From Fremontodendron californicum (taxonomy: Eukaryota; Streptophyta; Magnoliopsida; Malvales; Malvaceae): a stretch of 64,000 bases of DNA. Positions 44,270-53,574 of the stretch are shown in pieces (the first letter of the stretch is position 1; every line of letters begins with the position of its first letter). The notes under the pieces were generated by a model. It was not told the DNA's origin. It was given only the letters and a program-made list of their open reading frames with translations, and did not search any database. The translations under genes were made by a program, and so were the position numbers. The stretch lies in contig JAULJL010000040.1 in NCBI GenBank assembly GCA_030761205.1, positions 13,896,603 to 13,960,602 of the forward strand, read 5' to 3'.

Positions 44270-44830
44270 TTAATCCGCGAAAGACCAGTAGGCGGTGGAT
44301 ATCCTATCTAGGAGAAGAATCCTGTTAATCTGCGAAGGACCAGTAGGCGGTGGATATCCTATTTAGGAGAAGAATCTTGTTAATCCGCGAAGGACCAGTG
44401 GACGGTGAAGATCCTGTCCAGTCCAGTCCAGTAGGCGGTGGATATCCTATCTAGGAGAAGAATCCTGTTAATCCGCGAAGGACCAGTGGACGGTGAAGAT
44501 CCTGTCCAGTCCAGTCCAGTAGGCGGTGGATATCCTATCTAGGAGAAGAATCCTGTTAATCCGCGAAGGACCAGTGGACGGTGAAGATCCTGTCCAGTCC
44601 AGTCCAGTAGGCGGTGGATATCCTATCTAGGAGAAGAATCCTGTTAATCCGCGAAGGACCAGTGGACGGTGAAGATCCTGTCCAGTCCTGTTAATCCGCG
44701 AAGGACCAGTAGACGGTGAAGATCATGTCCAGTCCAGTCTAGTAGGCGGTGGATATCCTATCTAGGAGAAGAATCCTGTTAATCCGCGAAGGACCGATAG
44801 ATGGATGAAGATCCTGTCTAGGAAAAGTAT
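44270..44830 (+). repeat. 88-bp higher-order tandem repeat in the copia leader
   Basis: The word ATCCGCGAAGGACCAGT starts at 44383, 44471, 44559, 44647, 44694 and 44782: spacing 88, 88, 88, 47, 88. Each 88-bp unit combines two related halves, one with CAGTGGACGGTGAAGATCC and one with CAGTAGGCGGTGGATATCC, separated by GTCCAGTCCAGTCCAG. Earlier, shorter units precede 44383. It lies between the primer-binding site and the pol remnant, where gag should begin. Confidence 0.9.
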
Positions 44831-45117
44831 CATCGACAATCTGCAAGGGACGAGTGTGCCTAGTGTTGGACACTAGAGGAAAGGCTGTCCTGACAAGAGA
44901 GGTCGATTGTGATAGTTGCTCAAAAGACTGATAGAGAAGAAGACTCTGCTTTCACAGTTTAAGGTGGAGATACATCCTTCCAATCAAGGGATTCCGGATG
45001 TTCATACCAGATGTGTTCGAACCGAGAGTGTTTCTCAAGCTATCAAGAGCTTGATGGAAGAATTGTCCTTATGGGCAACGATGTCACACTAGAGGTATTG
45101 GAACGATCCGACTAAAA

Positions 45118-46453
45118 ATGCATGACGGTACAATCAGACAACTTACAGATGTAAGGTATGTCCCTGATCTCGAGAAGAACCTCATATCACTGGGGGTCTT
45201 AGACTCAAATGGTTACAAGATGACCATTCAGAATGGAGTCCTGAAGGTTGTACGTGGAGCATTCTTAGCAATGAAGGAAATCTGTCAGAATGATGGGATA
45301 ATTCGACACTTCACTGTTCCTGGCACTCCCCAGCAGAATGGAGTTGCAGAAAGGATGAACCGAACTTTGGTTGATAAAGTTCGCTGCATGTTATCCCAGT
45401 CGAGCTTGAGCAAAGCATTTTGGGCGGAGGCTTTATTGTACGCCTCCCACATTATCAACAGACTACCCTCCACCGTAATTGATGGGAAAACTCCCATAAA
45501 GGTGTGGTCCGGACATTCTGCCACTGATTATGATCGGCTTCGTAGTTACGGATGCAAAACTGGATCCTAGAGCCAAGAAAGCTGTCTTCATGGGCTTTAG
45601 TGAAGGAGTAAAGGCATTCCGACTGTGGAACCTTGAGTCAAAGAAAGTCATCGTAAGCCGAGATGTTGCCTTTGACGAATCTGTAATGCTGAAACTGTCA
45701 ACTCCAGAGAATGTGAACCAAGATTCTCTAAAGCAGGTGGAGTTTGAATCAGAAGATGCTGGTCAAAATTCCGATGAATCTAAACCAGAATCTGATGACA
45801 CCTTAACTGAAGTGGAGGAGTCATCACCAGAAACCTTTCAGCAATTTGAATCAGTTGCCACCAGTAGACCGAATAGACATATTCGGAAACCTGCTCGGTA
45901 CACAGACATGGTGGCATACGCCCTTCCAGTAATTGATGATGATGTTTCGATCAATTACAAAGAAGCTGTAAACAGCCCTGAGCATGCCCAGTGGAAGGAG
46001 GCGATGGATGAAGAGATGACATCACTTCATCAAAATCAGACTTGGAAGTTGGTTCCACTTCCAACACTCAAAAGATCAATTGGGTGCAAATGGGTCTTTG
46101 CCAATAAGGAGGGTGCTACCGGCAAAGACAGCATCAGATACAAAGCCAGATTGGTAGCCAAAGGTTAAGCTCAAAAAGAAGGAATAGACTACAATGAGGT
46201 ATTTTCACCTGTTGTTAAGCATGCATCTATTCGGATCTTATTGGCTTTAGTAGCACTGTATAACCTAGAGATAGTTCAACTTGATGTAAAAACTGCATTC
46301 CTCCATGGTTCCTTAGAGGAGGAAATTTATATGACTCAACCAGATGGTTTTGGAGTCCCCGGTCGCAAAGATTACAAAAGCAAGTTGAACCGGTCACTGT
46401 ATGGTCTGAAACAATCCCGTGACAGCTGTATAAACGGTTGGACTATTTCATGA
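45118..46453 (+). pseudogene. Copia pol remnant (integrase and reverse transcriptase pieces)
   Basis: A first frame (45118-45570) runs from the GAG-pre-integrase motif (VRYVPDLEKNLISLG) straight into the end of the integrase core (TPQQNGVAERMNRTL), so the zinc-binding part and most catalytic residues are deleted. The frame then shifts near 45535 into 45530-46168, with the integrase tail (AVFMGFSEGVKAFRLW) and the start of reverse transcriptase (GCKWVFANKEG). A stop at 46166 interrupts RARLVAKG, and the same frame resumes with LDVKTAFLHGSLEEEIYM and ends near YGLKQSRDSC. Downstream traces (46470-46620) stop just where the catalytic YVDD should be and jump beyond it. RNase H is absent. No function is possible. 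Confidence 0.9.
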
Positions 46454-46783
46454 CAGGATGAAAAGTACACACACAGTCAATTTGATCACTGTGTTTATTT
46501 CCGGAAACTTCAAGATGGATCATTTGTCTATCTGCTGAAAAAGGCAAGGTGGAGATCGACAGGCTGAAGGCTCAACTGAGCTCAGAGTTCGAGATGATCT
46601 TGGAGAAGCTAAGAAAATTCTTGGGAAGTAGACAGAAAAATTGACTCAGGCTCAGTGCATTGATGGATCATGCCAATGCAGTAGGTGCCCTGATGTGTGT
46701 AATGGTGTACATGACACCTAAAGGAGAAAGGAGGAAGCTCTGATCTGTGAATTCTCTCTGTGGATTCTCGCCAAGGTGGAGAT

Positions 46784-47335
46784 TGTTGAATATGGCTCAA
46801 AGTTAACCAAGGAAGCTTCCACCAAAGCCACCAACCAAGGTCAATAATGGAGGCTACCACCAACCATAGTTGGTGGATGGTAGACCAAGATAGTTGGTGG
46901 ATGGTGGCTACTTTGTTTGCCACTAGCTATGTGTTCCCACCATGATAGTTGGTGGATGGTGGCTACTTTGTTTGCCACTAGCTATGTGTTCACACCATGG
47001 ATGGTGCCTATAAAAGGCCATGTAGAGTGAGAGAGAAAAATGAGTGAGTTGAGAGAGTGTGAGTGAGATAGAGTTGGAGAGCTCCAAAGGTGAGCTCCAA
47101 GAGCTCCCTCCCGGTAGAGATGTGAGAGCTCTAGAGAGAGCCCCTCCCGGTTGAGTGTGTGCTATAGAGAGCACTTGTAATACGTATCTCGTGTAATACT
47201 CCATCTCCGATAAATACAAAACTTTGCTCCTCCTCCCGTGGACGTAGGCATATTGGCCGAACCACGTAAAATTATCGGTGTTTTTTCAGTGTGTCTTTAT
47301 CGGTTTTAGTAATCTCGTTTTAGTTCCGCACAACA
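46784..47335 (+). repeat. 3' LTR of the copia element
   Basis: 552 bp, essentially identical to the 5' LTR, followed by the target duplication ATCCG. Confidence 0.95.
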
Positions 47336-47362
47336 ATCCGGACATGGATATGAAAATATGAT

Positions 47363-48007
47363 CATGGTGGTTGGTACCTACCGATACTGATAGTACCAGC
47401 CAATACGTCCCAGTTTTTAACTAAACCAGTACATACAGCCTTTAGTTCCTTTCCAATTTTGGTACCGGCCCATACCAGTCGTACCGGCTTGTACTAGTCA
47501 ATACCGGTACGTGCCGGTCCGTACCGACTGGTACAAGATTTTGATTTTTTTAATTTTTTTCTAAAAAAAATCACTTATTTGATTTTTTAAACCAGTTTTA
47601 ATATTTTTTGTGTCATGATCATTTTTATTTTTTTCATAATTACATTTTAAAATAAAATATATTCATTAAATTAGGCTATTTAACATAATTAATAATAATT
47701 TACAATATTTTTTTAACATTTTAATATTTATTTTACCTAATTGATGTTTAAAAATTTTAGATATTAAATATTTAAATTTTATATTTGCATAAAAACATAT
47801 ATATGCATGTAATGAATGTATATTTGCATGTGTATATAATATATATTTTATTAAGAAACTTGAAAATAGGTTATACATATAGATATATAAAAAAATATTT
47901 GAAAAATACTGGTAAATCCGAAACGATACGCCTAAACACATCGGTATCGGTACGTACAGTACTAAACCAAAAACGGTACGTCCACTGGTACGGTACTGAC
48001 TACCTTG
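47363..48007. mobile_element. hAT-like MITE with GGTACC-rich ends, 645 bp (copy 4)
   Basis: The ends are CATGGTGGTTGGTACC and, reversed, CAAGGTAGTCAGTACCGTAC. The flanks are AATATGAT (47355-47362) and GATATGAT (48008-48015), 7 of 8. It interrupts the same MITE as the copia element, only 22 bp of host MITE lying between them. Confidence 0.8.
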
Positions 48008-48634
48008 GATATGATTCTCTAAAGACCCTCCAAATATATAGAAAAACTTAGAATAAATCGAATATATCCGTGTCCGACACTCACATCCAAATCCGAGTAA
48101 CATAGACCGGCAGTGGTTTCTTTTTGAACTTCAAAATGTATAATATAATATAATATAAAATAAAGTCATTTCCCAAGATCATATCTTTACCAAATTACTA
48201 GACGACCAGCTAGTTAAACTGTACTATGAGATATGATTTCTAAGATTATTTAATCAGGAAAAGAAAAGGGTTATTTAAAGAAATTTTATTTGCATGATCA
48301 ATGAAGTGCTTCTGCCTGATATCCAAACATGCATGACAAATTTAGAATCTTACCAGGTTGACGTGGCTTAGAATATCATTTTTACTCGGAAGAGCAAAAA
48401 ACAAGCTTTTCTGATAAAAGAGTTTACTTGTTTAGCAAGACAAATTTTTTGGGCTTTAGGGAGAAGTATGAAGGTTCCATTAGGTTGGGAGATAACTGGG
48501 AAGGTACAGGATAAAATTCCCCTGCAAACACCCACCAGCCTTCTTCTTCTGGAGAACGAATCTAGAAATCCTAAATCAAAAACAAGGGTCTTGCTGCAGG
48601 GTTATCCAGCTTACTCCATTGAAGACATAAAATG

Positions 48635-48813
48635 CTATGTTATCCGGATTCGGGGTGAGTGTCAGATATGGGTATGTGTCCGACACGGGTATACTCAAAT
48701 TTTTTTTTTTAAAAGTTTTTTCATATATTTGGAGAATCATACTCTTATACTCATGTTCGAATATGTGACGGACACGAGTACTTTAGAAAAAATGAAGAAT
48801 TCGGGTAACATAG
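48635..48813. mobile_element. CTATGTTA-family MITE
   Basis: Left CTATGTTATCCGGATTCGGG, right reversed CTATGTTACCCGAATTC. The flanks ATAAAATG and CTAATATG match at 6 of 8. Inside: GGGTATGTGTCCGACACGGG. Confidence 0.8.
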
Positions 48814-49267
48814 CTAATATGTTTAGTAAACCAAATTGATAAGAAAACAAAATGTAAAAAATTCATTATGCTTCTTCATTTGCAATTGCACAAACACCAC
48901 CAATCACGGACCAGAATATTTGTTTGTGATTTACAGAGAAGATAAGATACAGGCTACTTCAAATTGCCAAGTAAACTATAAAGCCAAAGACATGAAAATA
49001 TATTTGCAACTGATAATTGCTTTATAATTTGGAAAATTTCTCTTTAACATGAAAAAATACATCCCTTGAAATCCCTAACAAAATTCTTTGATACATTTGC
49101 TTTTGCATTTTTTTTTCTCATCTGCATCTGATAACTATACCAGACAGAGTCAATAAAATTCTCTAAAACTGTACACAAGCTAAGCTAGATACAGACCTTA
49201 CATATATATGTACCAATACCACACTCCTGGCCAATTACTACAAAAAATGAACAATATGAATCCGTAT

Positions 49268-49438
49268 CTATGTTGCTCCGATTCTTCATTTTTCTTGAAG
49301 TATCCGTGTCCGACACCCGTGTCCGACGCATATCTGGACATGGGTATCGGGATATGATCTTCTAAATACATGAAAATCTTGGAAAAAAAATTGAATATAC
49401 CCGTGTCCAACACTCACACCCGAATCCAAATAACATAG
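49268..49438. mobile_element. CTATGTTA-family MITE abutting a peptide gene
   Basis: Left CTATGTTGCTCCGATTC, right reversed CTATGTTATTTGGATTCGGG, with internal GTATCCGTGTCCGACACCCG. Its right border is three bases from the stop codon of the PIP-like gene at 49442, so it forms the 3' UTR of that gene. The flanks match poorly (ATCCGTAT, TTGCTAAT). Confidence 0.85.
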
Positions 49439-49441
49439 TTG

Positions 49442-49705
49442 CTAATGACCGGGGCCTTTTCTACTAGGTCCAGAAGCCATATCTGTCACTTGCTGCTCTG
49501 CTAAAACCCGACCCCTCCTATGATCTTCAGCAGAACTTGAAGTTGAACCTATCCTAACATCTTTAAGTACCCCAGGAACAGCTTCCTCGCTTGCAGCTCC
49601 AATCTTGTTTGTTGATTGAAGAGGCCTACAACAAGCAACAGAAGCTGACTGATCTGAAAGAACAAGCATGGTCAATACCAGTAGAACGAGACAGAAATGT
49701 CTCAT
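49442..49705 (-). CDS. PIP-like secreted peptide precursor
   Basis: A single 87-codon frame. Residues 1-22 form a signal peptide (MRHFCLVLLVLTMLVL), followed by a variable, hydrophilic middle. The precursor ends exactly in MASGPSRKGPGH. The C-terminal SGPSxxGxGH is the signature of PAMP-induced secreted peptides (PIP/PIPL), whose mature peptides are cut from the C terminus and act in the apoplast; PIP1 is perceived by RLK7 in Arabidopsis. Length, signal peptide and motif position all fit, and no other feature competes. A CTATGTTA MITE starts three bases after the stop codon. The multi-repeat SGPSPG precursor lies divergently 2.85 kb away. Regulation is not visible in the sequence. Confidence 0.85.
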   Translation of the reverse strand: MRHFCLVLLVLTMLVLSDQSASVACCRPLQSTNKIGAASEEAVPGVLKDVRIGSTSSSAEDHRRGRVLAEQQVTDMASGPSRKGPGH

Positions 49706-51789
49706 TTGTTAATGTTGTTTGTTTGTTTAAGACTATGATCGTTAAGTCGTAAGTCCGTGACCCCCTTTTGTATAATAAAAATTTTAAGGCTTTTAAAAGA
49801 TTCTGTCAATAAAGAGTGGAGCTAAAAAGAATGGTTAAGCATCTCCATTGAATGAGGTACCGCCCCTTTACAAATGGTGGTTTGGGTGGCAAAGGAAAGG
49901 ACGGTTTATGGCTCTTTGGAGTGGCTCCATTTAGGGAAGTATTTGACTGACTTAATACTTTTTTGTGATTGTAAATAGACCCTGAGTTTGAAAGTAGACC
50001 CAATAATTTTAAATATAATATAAATATGACATGTTTAATAAATATAATACTATATAAAAAATTATAAACACGATTAATACGATATATTTAATATACATAT
50101 CGTATTATGTACCCAAAAAAAAAATATCTTATTCGTGTTTACGATTTTAACACATTTAATAATTTATGTTATATTTATACAGTTGATATAAAAAAAAATA
50201 CAAAACATAACACGTATATTAAAATTGTCAAAAAAAAAATTATGTTATATTAAAATTGTCAAAAAAAATTTAAAAGCTAACTAGATTTACATTCACATTC
50301 GTCGGGACTCATAACTTTATACTTTACAGCTTTCCAATTCTGGAAACCGAAGTAGATCCTAACATACTAATTTGCTAGTAGTATAAAACTGGTTGAGGCT
50401 CCTTCCCTTATTTTTTTTTACAATTAATTTTTAGTATAATTTTAATCATCATTCAATTTTCATAATTTATAAGTAAATCATACACATTTAAATGATAATA
50501 ATGAGTGTACTAAAAAAATAATGGACATGATCCAACTTTGAAAAACTGCCCAAGGTAAATTGTTCTTTTTCTTTTTATTCTTTAATACTACATTTAAGAT
50601 GAGAGAAAAACTTGGTGAATTACTTAAAAGTTAAAATTTTAATTTATTTTTTAAAATTTTCAATAATTGAACTCTTATAGATATAATTAAAAATTTAGTA
50701 CTACGCCAACATCATATAATTGTAGGCATAGGTCGTAGTTTGAGGATAAATAAGATATCAAAAATATTAAAATTTGAATCTCAAATATGTTAAATGTAAA
50801 CTCTTAAAAATGATTACATAAATCAATTAGATTAAATCTTGAATTATGCTACTTCTTTTTCCTGCAATGAGAAAAGGGTTAATAACTTAATTTACTGTAT
50901 GGTTCAAACATGGAAAAGGAATCCAGAGATGAGATAGAAAATGGGAGGTGGAAACAAGGAACAAAAGTACACCATAATTTGTTATTCTTGATGCTATTTT
51001 TATTGGTATAAAGGAAGGAAAGTGATCGAAACCATAACCCAATAAAAAAGAACCATTTTTTTTTAGTTTAGACAGGGTTTATTTATCCACCAAATTTGGA
51101 GCTCCATCTGCTTATGGGTAAGGTAGTCCGTTTGACCCGATTCGTATTGGATCAGGTCTGGATAGGATATTTTTGTTCTAGATCGATCCGATCCGGTTTA
51201 GAAAAGTATTTTTTTATTATAATAATATTATTTTATTTAATTTTAATTATAAAAATATAAAAAATATATATTTTTAATTTTATTAGAATTAATTTTTTTT
51301 TCCAGTCAAATGAAACTTTAGTCATTGTGATGATTACTGTAACTGATTGACTGATGCTTTGTTTGGTCATTCAAATTCTTTTCGTGAACTGAGAAAAAAT
51401 AAATAAATAAGCCTTTTCTAAGTTTAATAAGTTTGAATTGCATAGTATACCATCAAAATTTATTCAATTTACGTAATTGAAAGTATGAAGCTAAATACTC
51501 AAATTTATCAAATTAATAACAATTAGAAATGAATATAACAATTTTTAATTTGTTGAAGTTATGACAAAAAAGAACAATTTTTCGAGTATAATTAGCATAC
51601 CAAAACATTTGCATTTAGATTTGACTGACTGACCAGTCAAACCTTATTTTCCTATTAAATCTCGTCAGGCCTGTAATTAATTCCTGAAGGCCGTGGAATT
51701 TCAAAGATTCTTTGCATGGCATTTGGTCCCCCATTGGAGCTGCCAATAGAAAAAAGAAAAACATACTTTCGCCAGTGAATATCAGATAT
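49706..51789. other. Intergenic between the two peptide genes
   Basis: AT-rich; contains a reverse tRNA-like SINE copy at about 50745-50850 (minus strand TTTAATCTAATTGATTTATG ... TTTGAGATTCAAATTT) and a short GTTTGACCCGATTCG-type MITE fragment near 51129. No further gene is supported. Confidence 0.45.
50745..50850 (-). repeat. tRNA-like SINE (copy 3 of 4, reverse)
   Basis: On the minus strand TTTAATCTAATTGATTTATG then TAAGAGTTTACATTTAACAT and GAGATTCAAA, the same layout as 21240, 22385 and 59690. Confidence 0.35.
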
Positions 51790-52047
51790 TTTCGATTATC
51801 GATTTAATTTATTCAATTAATTAAATTAATTAAATAGGTTGAATTTAATTAAAAATAAATTAAATATTAAATAAAATAATTAATTAATTAATAAAAATAT
51901 ATATTTGATTTAATGATATAAGTTTTAATATATAATTAAAAATTCAAATCTTATTATTTATAAAAAAAAAAATTATTTTTTATTGATAGAACCTTCGATT
52001 ATCGATTGAACTGATCAGATTATTCAATCCAATTTTTTCAATAATGA
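51790..52047 (+). repeat. AT-rich dispersed element with tRNA-like core (copy 3)
   Basis: The ends carry CGATTATCGATTTAATT and CGATTATCGATTGAACTGAT. The core AATAAAAATATATATTTGAT then AAATTCAAATCTTATTATTT matches copies 1 and 2. It ends about 300 bp before the TATA box of the repeat-peptide gene. Confidence 0.45.
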
Positions 52048-52348
52048 CTTTCGGGACGACTCAGGCCGTCAGGCGGCCAGGGAAATCTAAGAATCAACAC
52101 TTAGCTTCCATTTGCCACTTATTTTTCTATGACTTCAACTTCCAGCTTAGACCGGGCAATCTCATCTCCTATCCTAATTTTTGCTTCAATTTTCTCTTTT
52201 CTTTAATCCCAGAAACTTCCCTAGTTGTTTCCTCCGAGAAACACATTTTTAACCACGTTTTCTTTTGAATATAGGTGGATGGATTGAAGTACTCAAGAAA
52301 TTACCTTAGTCAAAAAAACCTACTACTAATTTCCTCACCGACTCGACG

Positions 52349-52358
52349 CTATAAATAG
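52349..52358 (+). promoter_or_regulatory. TATA box of the repeat-peptide gene
   Basis: CTATAAATAG, 198 bp before the ATG. A start near 52385 would give a leader of about 170 bases that includes the CT-rich CAGCTTCAGCTTCAGCTTC run. Confidence 0.65.
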
Positions 52359-52555
52359 AGCACAGATTCTCATTGTTTCTTACCAAATAATCACATAAAC
52401 GTGCTTTGATTTGCTCTTAAAAAACCTACTACAACATAATCCTCTCCTTCATCTCCCTCTGCTTCAGCTTCAGCTTCAGCTTCATTTATCCAATTCAAGG
52501 AAAAGAAATATAGCCTATAGAAACCCTTTCTTTTTCTCACTTTTTCTGATATAAT

Positions 52556-53230
52556 ATGATGACTGCAGCAGTGAAATCTTTTTTAAGCTTTTCTTCTTTT
52601 CTTTTACTGTTGAGTTCCATTCTCATTGTGGCTGAAGCTCGTGATCCTTTCAATATCTTGATGTCCCAAAATTTTGCTGGTGGAAGGGTTCCTGATATCT
52701 TTGATATTGGCTTATACCTTGGAGCAATCAAAGAGTCAGGTCCAAGTCCTGGTGAAGGACACAAGTTAACCGATAGTCAGACCCTCGGAGGCATTAAGAA
52801 CTCTGGCCCGAGCCCTGGTGAGGGGCACAGCTTGACTGTTGGAGATATAAAGGACTCTGGCCCGAGCCATGGTGGTGAGGGACACAACAAGTTAATTGAT
52901 AGTTCGACTCTTGGAGGTATAAAGGACTCCGGCGGCCCGAGCCCTGGTGTACGAAACAAGTTTACCGACAGCTTCACTCTAGGTGGCATTAAGAACTCCG
53001 GCCCGAGCCCTGGTGTAGGAAACAAGCTAACTGATAGCTTCACTCGAGGAGGCATTAAAGACTCCGGTCCGAGCCCCGGTGTAGGAAACAGGCTAACTGA
53101 TAGCTTCAATCTTGGAGGCATTAAGGATTCCGGTCCAAGTCCCGGTGTAGGAAACAAGTTAACCGACAGTCAAACCATTGGAGGCCGCATCAAGGATTCC
53201 GGTCCAAGCCCTGGTGTGGGAAATAAATAA
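52556..53230 (+). CDS. Secreted multi-repeat SGPSPG peptide precursor (CEP/PIP-like)
   Basis: A 224-codon frame with a signal peptide at residues 1-29 (FLLLLSSILIVAEA before the likely cut) and a short spacer (about 30-58). Then come eight tandem units of 19-23 residues of the form GGIKDSGPSPGVGNK followed by LTDSxTL. Units 1 and 2 read SGPSPGEGH, unit 3 SGPSHGGEGH, which fits the PIP signature SGPSxxGxGH exactly, and units 5-8 SGPSPGVGN; unit 4 has an extra Gly and an Arg. PIP and CEP precursors are secreted and cut into short proline-rich peptides, and SPGVGH also ends CEP1. I infer an apoplastic pro-protein releasing several similar peptides. There is no Lys-Arg processing site pattern beyond the conserved IK before each core. 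Either of the two adjacent Met codons may start it. A frameshifted ninth unit follows the stop. Family assignment is by motif only. Confidence 0.8.
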   Translation: MMTAAVKSFLSFSSFLLLLSSILIVAEARDPFNILMSQNFAGGRVPDIFDIGLYLGAIKESGPSPGEGHKLTDSQTLGGIKNSGPSPGEGHSLTVGDIKDSGPSHGGEGHNKLIDSSTLGGIKDSGGPSPGVRNKFTDSFTLGGIKNSGPSPGVGNKLTDSFTRGGIKDSGPSPGVGNRLTDSFNLGGIKDSGPSPGVGNKLTDSQTIGGRIKDSGPSPGVGNK

Positions 53231-53299
53231 ATACATACATAGCCAGACTCTTGGCAACATTAAGGAGTCTGGTCCGAGCTCTGGTGCGAGGCTTTGAGA
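53231..53299 (+). pseudogene. Frameshifted ninth repeat of the peptide precursor
   Basis: One base out of the upstream frame, the sequence reads SQTLGNIKESGPSSGARL and then TGA at 53297-53299. This is a clear ninth repeat unit, so the ancestral protein probably ran on to this stop. The present stop lies in an AAATAAATAAATACATACAT run, a typical slippage site. Confidence 0.7.
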
Positions 53300-53574
53300 A
53301 GAGAAAAAAGTAGATTTTTGGCCAACACTAGTAGCAATATTATATTTTAGCAACAAGAAGAAGATTTATTTTATACTATAAGTTCATTTTTTTTATTTCA
53401 TTATTATTCATTTTGTGGTTTAAATTCAAATATCAATTCCTTATTTATCCAAGAATTAATTATCACAGTTGTTTTAGCTCTTCAGTAGTTGTAATAAGAG
53501 ATTCTTTGTTAATCTGATTCTCTTTTCTATGGGATATTCCTATGTGTAATGAAGTAATTGTCACGCAATTAAAG

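Larger units (their letters stand above)
43710..47335 (+). mobile_element. Ty1/copia LTR retrotransposon, 3.6 kb, defective
   Basis: Two 552-bp LTRs (43710-44261 and 46784-47335), each starting TGTTGAATATGG and ending CGCACAACA, flank the body. The 5-bp target duplication ATCCG is perfect at 43705-43709 and 47336-47340. The primer-binding region after the 5' LTR starts AATTGGTCTTAATCC, a decayed form of the usual methionine-tRNA site. The polypurine tract AAGGTGGAGAT immediately precedes the 3' LTR. By eye I found one difference between the LTRs (GCTTTG at about 44153 against ACTTTG), so the insertion is recent. The body lacks gag and holds only broken pol, so mobilisation must have been in trans. 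Confidence 0.95.
43640..48105. mobile_element. CTATGTTA-family MITE split by two later insertions
   Basis: Three pieces, 43640-43704, 47341-47362 and 48016-48105 (duplicated target bases excluded), rejoin into one MITE of the 31769-31955 family: TATGTTGCTCCGACTC, then GTGTCCGGCATTCGTGTC, GACATGGATATGAAAATATG and, at the right, CGTGTCCGACACTCACATCC and GAGTAACATAG. The two interruptions are a copia retrotransposon and a hAT-like MITE, each with its own target duplication. The outer 8-bp flanks no longer match. It lies in the probable 3' UTR of the receptor kinase. Confidence 0.8.

Noticed and set aside
44270..44830. CRISPR-like array
   Set aside because: The spacing is regular, but the spacers are themselves repeated and it lies in the leader of a copia retrotransposon in a plant genome; it is a tandem repeat.
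47666..48103. 145-codon minus-strand frame
   Set aside because: It runs across a MITE and the remnant of another; composition is that of repeat DNA.
41068..49705. A receptor-ligand gene cluster (CrRLK1L kinase plus SGPS peptides)
   Set aside because: Known PIP perception is through LRR kinases such as RLK7, while CrRLK1L proteins bind RALF peptides or wall components. Proximity alone does not support pairing.
52777..53157. 126-codon minus-strand frame opposite the repeat-peptide gene
   Set aside because: It exists only because the plus-strand repeat is free of stops in the antisense frame. It lacks a signal peptide and family match, while the plus frame has a TATA box and signal peptide.
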